From Hoplostethus atlanticus (taxonomy: Eukaryota; Chordata; Actinopteri; Trachichthyiformes; Trachichthyidae): 64,000 nucleotides of DNA. Below the pieces are notes generated by a model that saw nothing but the letters and a program-made list of their open reading frames with translations, was not told where the DNA came from and did no database searches. The position numbers were made by a program, and so were the translations under genes. This document shows positions 1 to 11,092 of this stretch, in pieces. The first letter of the stretch is position 1, and each line of letters opens with the position of its first letter. The DNA is taken from assembly GCA_034670405.1 (NCBI GenBank), contig JAXDDX010000004.1, positions 8,256,001 through 8,320,000 of the forward strand, given 5' to 3'.

Positions 1-883
1 CCTTTTTGGCGCAGCGACGTTAAAGACACAGCCCTTGGATTTTGTGGGTTTTCATCCGTGCTATTGGTGGTACTATAAAGTTGCGGGTTGTACCTCTAGG
101 GGATGTTTATGTTTGATATAGTGGATTGTTTACCTGTCTTTTGAATTCTTACCCTTTAACTCTGAAAATGGATAATATTGATTCCATGTGCAAGTATTAT
201 CTTTTTTAGATGTTCGTCCTGACGGATGGACTACAATGACGCCGTGTGACTAGATGTGCTACCAATCCCATTTAATGTTTAAAACAGATTCTGTATTATA
301 TCTTGATCTCATTCAAAATCACTCACGGAGACACACCTGAACCAGCGTGCGCACAAGTTAACTGTATACAGCGTAGGGAATCGATACATATCACATCAAA
401 TAATTGTTTTCCCCCCTGAGTTATTATGTGATACATGCATTTTTCAGATCTTCTCTGCACTGTAATTCTGTAGCGATCTCGAAGACTGTTGACCACAGGC
501 AGACAGCCATAAAATGAGGGGGCCTGACTGTTAAGACCACCTCTATTCAGGGCCCTGGAGCCACTGGATGCTAAGTGGCAGCCGGAAAATCACAGCTGTG
601 GGATCAAGCACGCTGCATTAGGAGTAAGGGCCCGGCCCAAAGCAGGGTATAGCACAGCATAAACACACAGAGCACCAAAGGCAGGTGGATCCTCTCACTA
701 CTACTATCTACGCACCTCTACAACTTTCAGAGCTTGAAACCAGAAGGCTTTGCGTAACTTGGAGGAGTAGATATGTGTTTGTGGGGGAAAAAAAGCCCTT
801 TAGGGATACATTGGGAAAATTTTCCAACAGGATTTGCTCCTAAATGCTGCAGTGTCAAATTGGAATTCTGTCATTTTTGGGAT

Positions 884-913
884 GTTATTGAGAAGGTTAT
901 TGAGAAGGTTATT
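884..913. repeat. 12-bp tandem repeat, 2.5 copies
   Basis: The unit GTTATTGAGAAG occurs twice exactly (884-895 and 896-907), followed by a partial copy GTTATT. It is probably a slippage product with no evident function. Confidence 0.9.
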
Positions 914-1707
914 CGGTTTGACAGAATGAGACCCGAATGGATTGGGGAAAGGATGGGGAACAAAAGACGTTTGCCACAGTGCGATAAAGATTACATTCAC
1001 ATACTTTAGATGTGCTGTCCAATTTAATATTAATAGCCAAACCATCATGCCAAAAAAGTTTCTCAAGTCTTACTTTTCCAGCTGAGTCCTTCATTATACC
1101 TTCTGGGAAAGAACCTCCCTGTGCATTTTCTCTGAATTTCAAAGACAGGGCATTTTTCTACAACAATTTACACTCCCACAATCACACTGTTCTGGTGCAG
1201 ATATGGTGTCAGCCCCTCCTCCTTGACCTCTGCCCCTTGGAGAAACAGGCGAAAGTGTGTTGCCTGATTAACGGCTGGCTGAGGTGTACGGCTCCAGCTC
1301 CGGCACTCTGTCCTCCCCAGATCGAGGTGACAGTCTCCTAGGCTCTTTATGGAAATTAACTGCAAAACACGGCCAATTAGACCTGCGTTATTTAGAACGA
1401 CTCAGCTTTTCACCCTGAATAAAAACAGGCCCAGATAAGACACTGCAGCAAATTAATGTGAAGTTGGTGGCCTGCCAATACTCCAACCAATCTAGAATGG
1501 GGACATTAAGAGGAAGAAAGGCACGTTTTTGTATTAGCGGTGAAATATTGCAGGATAGAATAAAGGATGAGTAAATGACAGGGGTCTGGAAATAACTTTC
1601 ACAATTATACCATTACACATTATATCAGTTGAATCTAGGCGTGGTAAGATGTTTCATTTACCCGGATCGCACAAAGTGGCAAAAGATTCACGTCAAACGC
1701 TTTTAAA

Positions 1708-1735
1708 ATGTTGAAATGTTGAAATGTTGAAATGT
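1708..1735. repeat. 8-bp tandem repeat, 3.5 copies
   Basis: ATGTTGAA is repeated three times without change, followed by ATGT. It is a small tandem array of slippage type. Confidence 0.9.
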
Positions 1736-3081
1736 CCTCTGCCACTTGTTTGCAGTGTAGCACGTAGACTGAACTTTCCCAGGTTCTGCACCCTTTTATT
1801 CCAAATGTGTAACTGGGAATTAAGCATCTGTATAACGTCTTTTCAGCCGACCAGCTAAAGATAGGGGTCTTAGCCTGATACGCTGTCTTAATTTTCCCTT
1901 TCTCAGGTCAGCGCAGGGAGCGACGGCATTAGAGTGAGGAGGAGGGTCCTTACTCTATGAGCAAGAATACACTGTGGAAGTTGCAAAGGGCAGAGTCTCT
2001 AGGAAATCTACTCTTTCTTTGAAAAAATGTCACGGGAGAGATAGGAGATTGGCACCACAAAGAGTCCAAAATAGCACGGGCTGCTACGCGTTGTCAGACA
2101 AGATTTGGGCTGAGACATTGACTTTTGTTCTGCAAAGTATTGGCCCCTGAAAGGGAGATGGGAGGTGTAAAAATTGCGATTTCTCCTCTTCCCCTGGTTA
2201 TGTGCAATACATTACCCTGCTGATAATGCAATGCTGGGACAGCGGTTCATAATGTCACAATTATTCCTTGTCTGCAACAAAACTGGCATACTCAGGATTG
2301 GGGGTGGGGTTAGGAAGTGGGCAAATATGTGTAATTCTTCTTTTTTTTTGCCTGAAAACTGAGTGAGTGGCATCGCTGGTCACGGAGGCATGTTTTCGTC
2401 CAAGGTAGCGGGCCTAGTCAGAAGATTAGGACGGGTCCCCGGGGCCTTCTGCATTCCCATAACTCCCAGTGCACCCACATTCAGCATTCCTTCATTCTGC
2501 CTTCCCCACAGTAACAAAAGCCTCATATATTTTATGCAGGTTTGCCCCCTGGCCACATAATAGGATTATGAATAATTTCTACAAATTTACAAAAACAAAT
2601 CACATGGCAGGGCTTAGAGTTCGCTGATAATTTCTCCATAGCTGATAGATCAAAGCGAGGCGCAGGGACTGTAGAGCCAGGCAGTAGGTTGACCCTGGTC
2701 AGGCATTTTTAATGAAAGGGTTAATCTTCTCAAAGGTGACTATTCAGGAGCAAGCAGTGTGACCAAATGAAGAATTCAGGTCTGGGATAAGAGGGAGAAT
2801 AGTGGTCTTGAGGGTGCTACTGGGTGACAGCGAGGAAGCCCTTGGCTAAAACTGCGTGATGCTGTAACTCAGCCCGGCTACTGAGCTGACCAGGCCTCTT
2901 CCCCAATCCATCATTAAAAGAAAGAAAAGGGTGGGAAAAAAAAGGGGGAAGCTGTTTGAAGAACCTTATGGCATATAGGCCCAAGGCTATTTCATGGATG
3001 ACAACGTACAAAACTTGCTCCATTGGCTCTGAAACCCCATGAAAAAATCTCTATAATAAGCACACGCAGAAACAAATACAC

Positions 3082-3082
<1 letters not shown>

Positions 3083-3118
<36 letters not shown>
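3083..3118. repeat. (AC)n microsatellite
   Basis: An uninterrupted AC run of about 15 units followed by a GC-interrupted tail. The minus-strand open frames here, with runs of alternating Cys-Val, are products of the repeat and not genes. Confidence 0.97.
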
Positions 3119-3329
3119 CGAGTGTTTCTCATTAGGACTACTATTCTTGCTAAAAGTACCTGAATGCACTTACAGACCTGGCTGTTTGACAGAAACTTTG
3201 TTATCAAGCACCTCTTGTGCTACTGTTAGCACACACGCCCTCTTGTGAGTAATTAAACTTGAATACCTTCCAAAAGGAGAGAGGGAGACCGAGGGTGGAA
3301 AAAAAAAAGATGCTTTTATAAATGTATTA

Positions 3330-3530
3330 GCCTTGACTGGTTAAGCAGGTTTAGAAATCTCATCATGACAGCGGCAAAATGGGCCTCTTAGTAATTAGGA
3401 ACAAATGAAATTGCTTATCACTTAGCGAGTTACTGCGCCAGCCATTTGGCGGCGTTCAGAGGGATTAATCAGACGGCTATTGACATTACATTGTTCCACA
3501 ATTATCATTCATACGTTTTATGGTAATTGG
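3330..3530. promoter_or_regulatory. Candidate conserved non-coding element
   Basis: Repeat-free DNA of mixed composition with TAATTA at 3392-3397 and the palindrome GATTAATC at 3463-3470, which contains both a TAAT core and a GATTA word used by OTX/bicoid-type homeodomains. No open frame runs through it. The enhancer call is inference from motif content only; no alignment supports it. Confidence 0.3.
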
Positions 3531-4864
3531 GTATTTTTCACTGAGGAATTAAGGTGCCTATGGAATTCCAGACAAAATGAACATGCCCAAATACAAACAT
3601 TAATCAAATTCCTGAAATGATGCAATAACATTTCGGCTGCCGGTAATCTCGCCGCGCAAAGTGTTGAAATGAAACATTCGGTAAATGAGGATATCCGTCT
3701 TCTCTTTCGTGAGGAATTGGAAAAAGCCAAGTGTTGATCGTTCACTTGTGAAGATGATGCTTACTCATATGAGTTTGAAGATACAGTCACGTCTAAATGA
3801 ATCACTGGTTAAAGGACGTTTTTTTTATCATCTTTATTTTCATAAATTAGGAATTAAGATGTGTGAAACCTCGAGGTACAGGTATCGCTTTATGAGTAAC
3901 AGATCCTTTAAGCCTTCCTCAGCCTCAGGGGTGAGCCTGGTTGTCACTGCATTGACCCTCTCATTAGGATCGCCACACACCACAGAGTGACATCGACCTA
4001 ACATCACCAATGACACTCCTGAATCCAGTCAAATCCCAGAAATAGACCCCCCCCCCGTGCCCTCAGTCTAACACCACTACATGTTGAAAACGACCCTGTC
4101 TCTGCCCAAGTGGCCTGAGGGGGCCGATAAAGCAAGACTTTGCCTAATGCTTCCATAAACGTGTTAGGCAAAGTCCAGCAGGATGTAATTGCATCTAATA
4201 TATTTACAGAGGATTGATTTCCCCTCCCACCACCTATGCTCCACACAGCAACAAGCTGCTGTCAGCGTCACCCCGGGGTCACTGTGGACGGGGCCCTGTG
4301 TCCACTCCGTCCTCTTCACACAGAGGCAGCGAGGCCCAGCCGCAGAGGGCCTGGAAAGTATTGGAGCGCAGCTTAATGAGGTAATTAGTCAAAGGCCATG
4401 ACGATCCTGGGAGGCTAATACCTGAGACCTCTTGATCCTGGATTCCTGACGCACGTCTCTGGAGGCTGTACAGGAAAGCAGGCTGCAAAGGCCAAACACC
4501 ACCCCCCTCCGGCAGACACTCCAGGTCCAGCCAATTTTCGCCGACTCTTTTAGAACGTGTGATATCGCGCTTGGAGAAATTAGCTATGGCACCCAAGCTG
4601 AGCCAGCCCCCTGTTTCTCTCTCTCTCTCTTTTTTTTTTTTTTTAAATGACTCCCATAATGCAGTAATGGGACTGCCCCCCTCTCTCCCCGCCGAAGAAA
4701 AATAAACCCTAACAAACTTAAAGTACTTCACCTGTTTACTTAGAGAAGGAAGTTTTGGAGAATTGACAAAGGCAATGAAAAAGCACAAGAAAGGGGGAAA
4801 AAAAGGATAAAGAACACAAAGCAGGTTGATATTTTTTTCCATCCCCCATCCCTCTCTTTTCTTT
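3531..4864. other. Non-coding stretch
   Basis: There is no recognisable gene. At 4360-4450 a short piece containing GAGGTAATTAGTC may belong to a regulatory element. A 187-codon minus-strand frame at 4279-4842 crosses a CT/poly-T tract, so its product carries a Lys/Arg/Glu run made by the repeat; I regard it as chance. Confidence 0.55.
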
Positions 4865-5230
4865 TTATCAGGTTACCGTGACTGGAGGCTTCATTAATCA
4901 CCACCTCGACAGCCTCTGCCAGGGGGAACTAACTGCATTTGGCCCAATTAGGAGCTGTAGAGACAATAGGAACAGCACAAGTTGTGCCTCTATGCCAGGA
5001 GCCAAGCGCTGCCTCCCTGTCATTACCTACAGAAAGGGAAAAATTAACCCCTAACAGCTTCCCAGCTTTCCTCCATTGATCCGAGGCTTTTGTGGTGTCC
5101 CTGGAGCGTGGCAGACAATTACAGATATTATTACATCTGCATTGATTTTTTTTTAAGGGAGCAGAGTGTCTCCAAGCAATTAAAGAAATTACAGTTCGGA
5201 AGAGGGCCAATTAAAATGCCCCCAGCCCTG
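4865..5230. promoter_or_regulatory. Candidate conserved non-coding element
   Basis: A run of about 365 bases with several homeodomain-type cores: TTAATCA near 4894, CAATTAG at 4945-4951, CAATTAAA at 5177-5184 and CCAATTAAAA at 5207-5216. The sequence between these sites has no transposon or simple repeat apart from a short T run. Motif spacing resembles developmental enhancers of vertebrates, but this is a visual call. Confidence 0.35.
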
Positions 5231-5282
5231 GAGGGTGGTGGCGGTGGTGGCGGGGATGGAGGGACGAGGTGGCGGAGAGGGG
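5231..5282 (+). repeat. Degenerate (GGT/GGC)n G-rich tract
   Basis: GGTGGTGGCGGTGGTGGCGG and similar words follow one another, leaving several closely spaced G runs on the plus strand. Such a tract can fold as a G-quadruplex in principle. It directly adjoins the candidate element to its left. Confidence 0.7.
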
Positions 5283-5783
5283 GACTTCACTGTCAGAATG
5301 TTTTCTCTTTGCAGTTTTTTTTTTTTTGGAGGCAAACTTTGTTTCAAAGTGTGTGTGTGTGCACTTACAACACTTACCAAACTGTTGTTTATTAGGTCAA
5401 CGTAAGAGCTGGTCTTTAAATCGAAGAGGTCTGTAGTAAAAGAAGTTGGATAAATATACACTTAAAAGCTCCAATAAAAGCAAAAATACAACTTTGACCA
5501 CGTCATTTTCTAAGGACTGTACATTGTAGGGTTTGACTGGAATCCAGAGCTTTGTACCTGGTGCTCCATATCAGGCACATCTTTACTAAGTAATGACATT
5601 TCCCATTAGTGTCTTAGGATGGGGATTGTATTTCTGTTCTCACATCATTGACTCTTCATTCAGTCCTCAGTCCTGAGCGATGCTGGTAAAGTATCATACC
5701 TTTGGATATTAGATTAGATATTCGTTTGTTATCCATGAACCAAACCCAGAAACTCATGCAAACTCTCCCTCCTTCTTTCCATC

Positions 5784-5833
5784 CTCTCTCTCTCTCTCTC
5801 TCTCTATCACTCACTCACTCGCGCACTCACTCA

Positions 5834-5871
<38 letters not shown>
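5784..5871. repeat. Compound (CT)n-(CTCA)n-(CA)n microsatellite
   Basis: A CT run of about 11 units passes into ACTC tetranucleotides, then into a CA run of about 17 units. A compound structure of this type is common in fish genomes and likely length-polymorphic. Confidence 0.97.
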
Positions 5872-5874
<3 letters not shown>

Positions 5875-6139
5875 CCTCTTACCCGTCTCTTTCCACTTGG
5901 ACCTTGGTGTTGGCCTTTTACCATGGCCGTCTGATCAGGCTTCCTGAAACTATTAAGGATGAGAGAGTGCTAATTGGAGTTACGGGAACATGGAAGACTG
6001 GCAGTGGAGAGATAAGGGATCAATGTGATGTGAATAAAGCCTCCTCAAGGGCCTTTGTTTTCCTCTTGCACTGCAATCACAGCTAGGAAGGGATTACTGT
6101 GTATTATTGCTATGTTGTGTGTGTGTGTGGTACTTCATT

Positions 6140-6142
<3 letters not shown>

Positions 6143-6204
<62 letters not shown>
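6143..6204. repeat. (AC)31 microsatellite, the longest in the window
   Basis: About 62 bases of perfect AC dinucleotides. A shorter GT run of opposite sense lies just upstream at 6117-6129, so the two could pair into a weak hairpin. Confidence 0.98.
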
Positions 6205-6206
<2 letters not shown>

Positions 6207-7056
6207 CCTGGCATTTTTTTCTGGAACAGTTTGAGTTGAGCAGGTGGGCTCTGGGATTATTCAAACCAGCTTTTGACTAAAAGGAGGTAAACAATTGCTC
6301 CAAATAAGAAAGACGTGTTCACAGAGACACTTCCAAACCCAAAAAGAAAAGGGAACGGTTTAAACAAACAACGTTTGGCGCAGGAGGAACAAGGACAATG
6401 AAACTCTGGTGCTGAGCAGCAGTTGTTTTATCGCCCGACGTGCGATAAAACAACTGCGTGTGTTTGAAGTGGGGAATCAGGGGTTTCTTTAATCCACGAG
6501 ACATTCAAATAAATTTATTTCTCCCGGATTAAAAACAGTAACAATAGCAGGCAGTTAAAAACAAACAGCTCTAAACAAATGGCGATGAGGCTGAGGCGCT
6601 TGGCTTATGGGTAAGCTCTCCGTACATCGTAGTCTGTTTCATTAGCTGAAACGCATTATTATTGTTTATCTATTCAGCTTCCTGATAAAACAGGAGCCAT
6701 GCTTCCCCTTGGATTACAGAGTTAGAAAGGTTCAGAGGTGGCATGCCAGTGTAATCCACCAAAGTCTTTCCCAACAACAACCTGGGGAAGAGGGGAGACA
6801 AAAGGAGAGTTTTCACCGCAGGAACACCACGGCACACATGATTAAAGAGGACTAATTTCACAATATCATCAAAGGGGAAAGTGTTTCAGAGTTGTACAGC
6901 AGAGTTGGCTCTAAGGTTTTGAGGTTTTACAAGAGAGGTCACTGATAAGAAGCTCGGGATGTGTGAGGGTGTGTGTTTGAATGTGTGCGTCCGAGTGTGT
7001 TTGTATGGGGCCTGTTCATTGTTGAGTTCTGTGTAAAAAACAGGCAGGCAGCCTTA
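6205..7056. other. Non-coding stretch between microsatellite and MITE
   Basis: No gene is seen. The stretch holds the perfect 16-bp hairpin at 6419-6457, listed separately, and otherwise ordinary mixed-composition DNA. Confidence 0.6.
6419..6457. repeat. Perfect 16-bp inverted repeat with 7-base loop
   Basis: The left arm GCAGTTGTTTTATCGC (6419-6434) and the right arm GCGATAAAACAACTGC (6442-6457) are exact reverse complements around the loop CCGACGT. Such a long perfect stem is very unlikely by chance in 64 kb. No known microRNA seed was recognised in it, and a 16-bp stem is short for a pre-miRNA. It may be a fresh inverted duplication or the relic of a small palindromic element. Confidence 0.9.
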
Positions 7057-7354
7057 GGCCACGATCACATAGGTCATGTTGTTATTTTCAATGGTTTGGT
7101 TGCACGTTTCCTTCAGTGTTGAGCATGTCTCAATTTTAGCCACGATGTGCATTATGTCAATATCAGACAGAGAAAAAAATAGCAGTCATGATTACATTAA
7201 CGTTATCCCTTTTTGTTACTTTTGTTAGCTAGCTAATGCTCATTAGATAGAACGATGTAACGCTGCGCCCGTTGAGCTCTTGCTCTCTCTGCAACTGGCG
7301 ACGCTCACAGCTGCGCTTTGCGTTTGAACAGGGGTAAAGTGTGTGATCAAGGCC
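7057..7354. mobile_element. PIF/Harbinger-like MITE, about 298 bp, with TTA target-site duplication
   Basis: The left end reads GGCCACGATCACATA and the right end, read on the other strand, GGCCTTGATCACACA, giving about 12 matches in 15. The 3-bp word TTA lies directly outside both ends (7054-7056 and 7355-7357). A TWA target duplication and terminal repeats that start with GG are the signature of the PIF/Harbinger superfamily. There is no transposase frame inside, so the copy is non-autonomous. The interior holds TTAGCTAGCTAATGCT, a GCTA-rich word. Assignment to superfamily rests on ends and target site; the family name is unknown. Confidence 0.65.
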
Positions 7355-7841
7355 TTACGGTACATGCACACCAGAGCTGATCCCAGCCTCCCTAGGGGCC
7401 CTGAGCGAATTTCTCCTCGGGATCCCCCCTACCTGACTTGTGTAAACCGCTTCCCACACAGTCACACCACAACACTGATTTATACTCCTGTCCCACTGCT
7501 CCCCTCCCTCCTGATAGTTTGCTCCATCTCTCCTTCTGATGGAAAATAAGTACGCAGACAAGAGGGAGTTATAAACTAATCATCGTTATTAATACAAATC
7601 AATACACCAGCAAGCAAGGAAACAGTGAAATAACATTCTTAAGACTTGGGAATAAGTATAATTAAGGTTGTTACTTCCCTAAACTTTGGCTACAATTGCT
7701 ATTTTTTCTTAACACTTATTTAAAGAGTGTGAAAGGCAAACTGAAATGGATGTTATAAAAGTAAATGTATTTATTATTATATATATTTATGACTTATATT
7801 GACTATAGAGAGTGACGTTTTCCATGTGTTCATGTAGGTTC

Positions 7842-7863
7842 ACCTCTATACGGTTATAGAGGT
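7842..7863. repeat. Perfect 9-bp inverted repeat, 4-base loop
   Basis: ACCTCTATA and TATAGAGGT pair exactly around CGGT. It is a short hairpin with no known family. Confidence 0.85.
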
Positions 7864-8141
7864 AAAGATAAACTCCGGTCTTCCAACATGGCATGGTGTG
7901 GTTGCTATGGTCCCATTGATCAAGATGTTTTTCCATCCTCTCTGGTCATGGAGGAGCATGACGAAAAGCACAATTGCAAGTTTTTCTCATGTCTTCTTTG
8001 CTATCCCAGACCCAGACAAGTTTTTAATAATCTTAAAAAAAAAATTAAATAATAGTCAGAATTGCAATCCATCAACCGTGGTGAATGTGTTAAGGAATCA
8101 AACGATCCCAGTCAAACCGGAGAAGATGTAGTGGGGGCAGC

Positions 8142-8189
8142 AATGTTGATTTTTTTGATATGCTATCTTTATAACAGCATATCAACATT
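8142..8189. repeat. Inverted repeat with a T6 bulge
   Basis: AATGTTGAT (8142-8150) and GATATGCT (8157-8164) on the left match AGCATATCAACATT (8176-8189) on the right. The left arm carries a duplicated GAT separated by six T, as if slippage had expanded a once simpler 14-bp stem. The loop is 11 bases. Confidence 0.8.
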
Positions 8190-10073
8190 TTCGCCTAGAA
8201 TTGTCGACTTCAGTCATTTTTAGGTGCTAGACTTTAAAAGCTAATGTTTTCAAGTCATCAGTTCAAAAGTTATGATAAAGGAAGTGATTTTTAAGCGAGT
8301 TCAGCTAAAACTGTCGAGAACAGCGCTACGGGTTTGATTCAAACTATAAGCTGTTATCAGACAGCTATGACTCACATTCACATTTTGAGTGCACAATCAT
8401 TCAAGACAATCACCTCTGAGAAAACCCCCCACTGCTCCGAAACGCCCAAACAACATGAAAATTGAAATGAAATCATGGGACCCGCCACTCCCGACAGTCT
8501 GTGTGATGACACGCTTTCAGATCCTATTTGGAGGGATTTGAATGTAGTGAAATGTAAATGCCTGGACGCATGGAGGCCCAAATGGGAAGCTAGATTCAAC
8601 ATGGGTCAAAGACAGGAAAACTATAGAGCTGAGATAACCGGAGGAAAGGAGGGGGGGGCAGATTCTCATGCGAATCGTTTACCAGCGGACACACCGTGCC
8701 ACTTGCATTATGGTGACTGTTGCATCAAGGGGCAATGCAAAGGGGCCCCGGTTGTCCAATGCTCGCTGGGATTTTTGGCCTTCCCTGAAAGGAGGAACCA
8801 ACGTGATTTAGGATTTAGCTGCTAACTGATGTTGCGAAATCAGACGCCAGATCTGCCACGCAAAATAACCTAAAGCACTTTCATAGAAATGACTTACATA
8901 CTTACTTAAATAAGCTAAATAAGCTCAATTAAGATTTAAAGATTTAAAGATTTTAGTTGTTAAAATACACACCTGAACAAGTACTAGTATGTAACGTAAC
9001 TTATTGATTTTAAAATGTGCAACACAGTTTGGTGATGGAAGAATCTGGTCCAAGCCTGAAGCCTGAGATCGTGTCATGCACCTCATCGCTTTACTGCCTG
9101 TCAATGTCACTATATCTCCGTGTGCAGTTTATTCATGGTGTCTGACATGACTCAGTGAAACACACATATTCCCTGCAAGCTCAAAACAACCATTTGAAAG
9201 CAAGGAGGCCCTCTTGTTAGCCAGGAAAAAAGGTCATGGGATTGGATTTCTGAGCTCTGGGAATCCTTACATATTTACCTCAAACATGGCGTGTGCCTCG
9301 ACCTCTCAGCACACCCTTCATTCTCTCCGGCTGCTCTCATGCTGATTTGTCGACCATAGATTGGCTCGGTTAATCTAATGAGAGTTTGAACAGCATGCAA
9401 GATTTAAATTGTCCATATAGACACCCGTGTGGCCTGCGAGCCTATTTATAACCCTCATTAAAGGTGCTGCAAGTACTAGAGACAAAAAACTATTTATTTA
9501 AAGTATTTGAAAATAAGCCCTTACATTTTTGTCATTGGGAGGAATCTGTAGTGAATTGAATCTCATAGTAGCTGGTTTTTGTGTACAAGACAGCACAGTG
9601 AATGTTTCTATCCTCATACATGAAAATGTATTTATGTACGTATACATTTCAAAATTGATGCAATTTCCACATCACTTAGCCCAACAATAGACAAATCACA
9701 ACACTGCTCTGTTTATGCAGTGTTGTTTTCTTATATATATATAAAGAAACGTAAAGCAAGTGCATGCTGTTTCTTTCTTTCTAGGATGTGGGGAGGAGGA
9801 TAACGAAAACAAAGAAAAGTAAATGTGAAACGACTCTCGGCTCATTCTTTTCTTCCTCCTAGAAAAAGGCAGGTACTGCAAGTTTCCCCTGCAGCCAGTA
9901 AGTGCCAAGCTGTGTCAAATGACATGCATCTCCTGCTTCCATGTCATGCCATGCATGTGATGTGATGGGCGAATGAAGGTAGTTCCTGCAGAGAATAGTA
10001 GGGGGTCATTATTAAACCTCTTAAATTAGCACCCCCTCCCACACAGCCCTTGCAATTTTCAAGACCCACAACC

Positions 10074-10091
10074 ACACACACACACACACAC
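10074..10091. repeat. Short (CA)n microsatellite
   Basis: Nine to ten CA units followed by CTCTCT. Confidence 0.9.
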
Positions 10092-11025
10092 TCTCTGAAC
10101 ACAACACATTAGACTTGACAAAGAAAATCATTTCCAAAGTTTACTTACAGCAAACTCATTTCATATGTGATTGAATTGTACCTGTATGGTATGACCCATT
10201 TAAACTGAAAGTCACACATGGACGCCTTCAGAGCCTATTTGAGCTGAACCGTGCTGTTAGCCGGCTATAGCCTGTGCCAATTGCATGTCCTATGCAATGC
10301 AATTTACATGTCTCTCCATCACACTCACTTATATGGTTCAACTCACAAGAGCTACCATTTAGATCGGTTGTAGGGTGGTGGTGGTGGGGGTTGCATCTAG
10401 AGTTGGTATAAAACCATATGTATTACTGCAGTGGTATAGAGTGGGTGGCAACAGCAGCAGAAAAGCATAACCTCCAGTGTCCCTGAACCCCATCCACAGC
10501 CAAGCACAAATGACACTGTGACAAACCCAGCTTGTGCCCTGGCTGTGGAAATGGACTGCTTCTGGCTCTGCTCCCCCCCCCCACCTTGATAGGCAGGTCC
10601 CACCCTTTCAGCATCTGCCTGGCCCATCTCCAGCTCCTAATATCCCCAGATTAAAGAGACCTCAGCCCCAAGGTCATCCTCTGAGGGAATGGCTCCCTTT
10701 TTTCTCGAGAGAGTGAACACCCTTTTTTTTTTTAACCATGCCCTTTGTCTCGCTTTTCATTCCTCTCTACTCGCTCTCTCTCTCTCTCTCTTCCTCTGTC
10801 TTCCATGTCTGTCTTTCTTTCTCTGCATCCAAAGTCTTTTCTTCTCTCCCTCCCTCTATCGTGTATATGTATATTTACAAGAGTGCACATAACTGGTGTC
10901 TGGGGAAGGGTAAGGAGCGGTGGGGAAGGGAAGCCATTAGGGGAATAAAGAGAGGTGCTGCCTCACAGCCAAGCTTCACAGGCCAATGGAGCAAATCAAA
11001 TTGGGTCTTGTTCTGCGGCGGGACT
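10092..11025. other. Non-coding stretch with a CT run
   Basis: No gene is recognised. A CT microsatellite lies at about 10771-10792, within a pyrimidine-rich stretch from 10755 to 10860. Confidence 0.55.
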
Positions 11026-11092
11026 CACACACACACACACACACACACACCTACACACACACACACATACACACACACACACCACACACACA
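11026..11092. repeat. Interrupted (CA)n microsatellite
   Basis: About 67 bases of CA with three single-base interruptions (CT, CATA and ACCA), so an older array than the perfect run at 6143. Confidence 0.95.

Larger units (their letters stand above)
1..3082. other. Non-coding stretch, nothing recognised beyond two short tandem repeats
   Basis: No open frame here resembles a known protein; the longest is 109 codons and has no visible domain. There is no tRNA-like or transposon-like structure. The only local structure I see is two short tandem repeats, listed separately. Intergenic and intronic are equally possible. Confidence 0.6.
7358..10073. other. Non-coding stretch with two small hairpins
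   Basis: No recognisable gene; the longest frame has 116 codons and shows no domain. The stretch holds the hairpins at 7842-7863 and 8142-8189 and short tandem words such as ATTTAAAG near 8930-8955. A short AT run lies at 9733-9743. Confidence 0.55.

Noticed and set aside
4279-4842. 187-codon minus-strand open frame
   Set aside because: It reads through a CT/poly-T tract (giving a Lys/Arg/Glu run), has no domain and no splice or promoter context.
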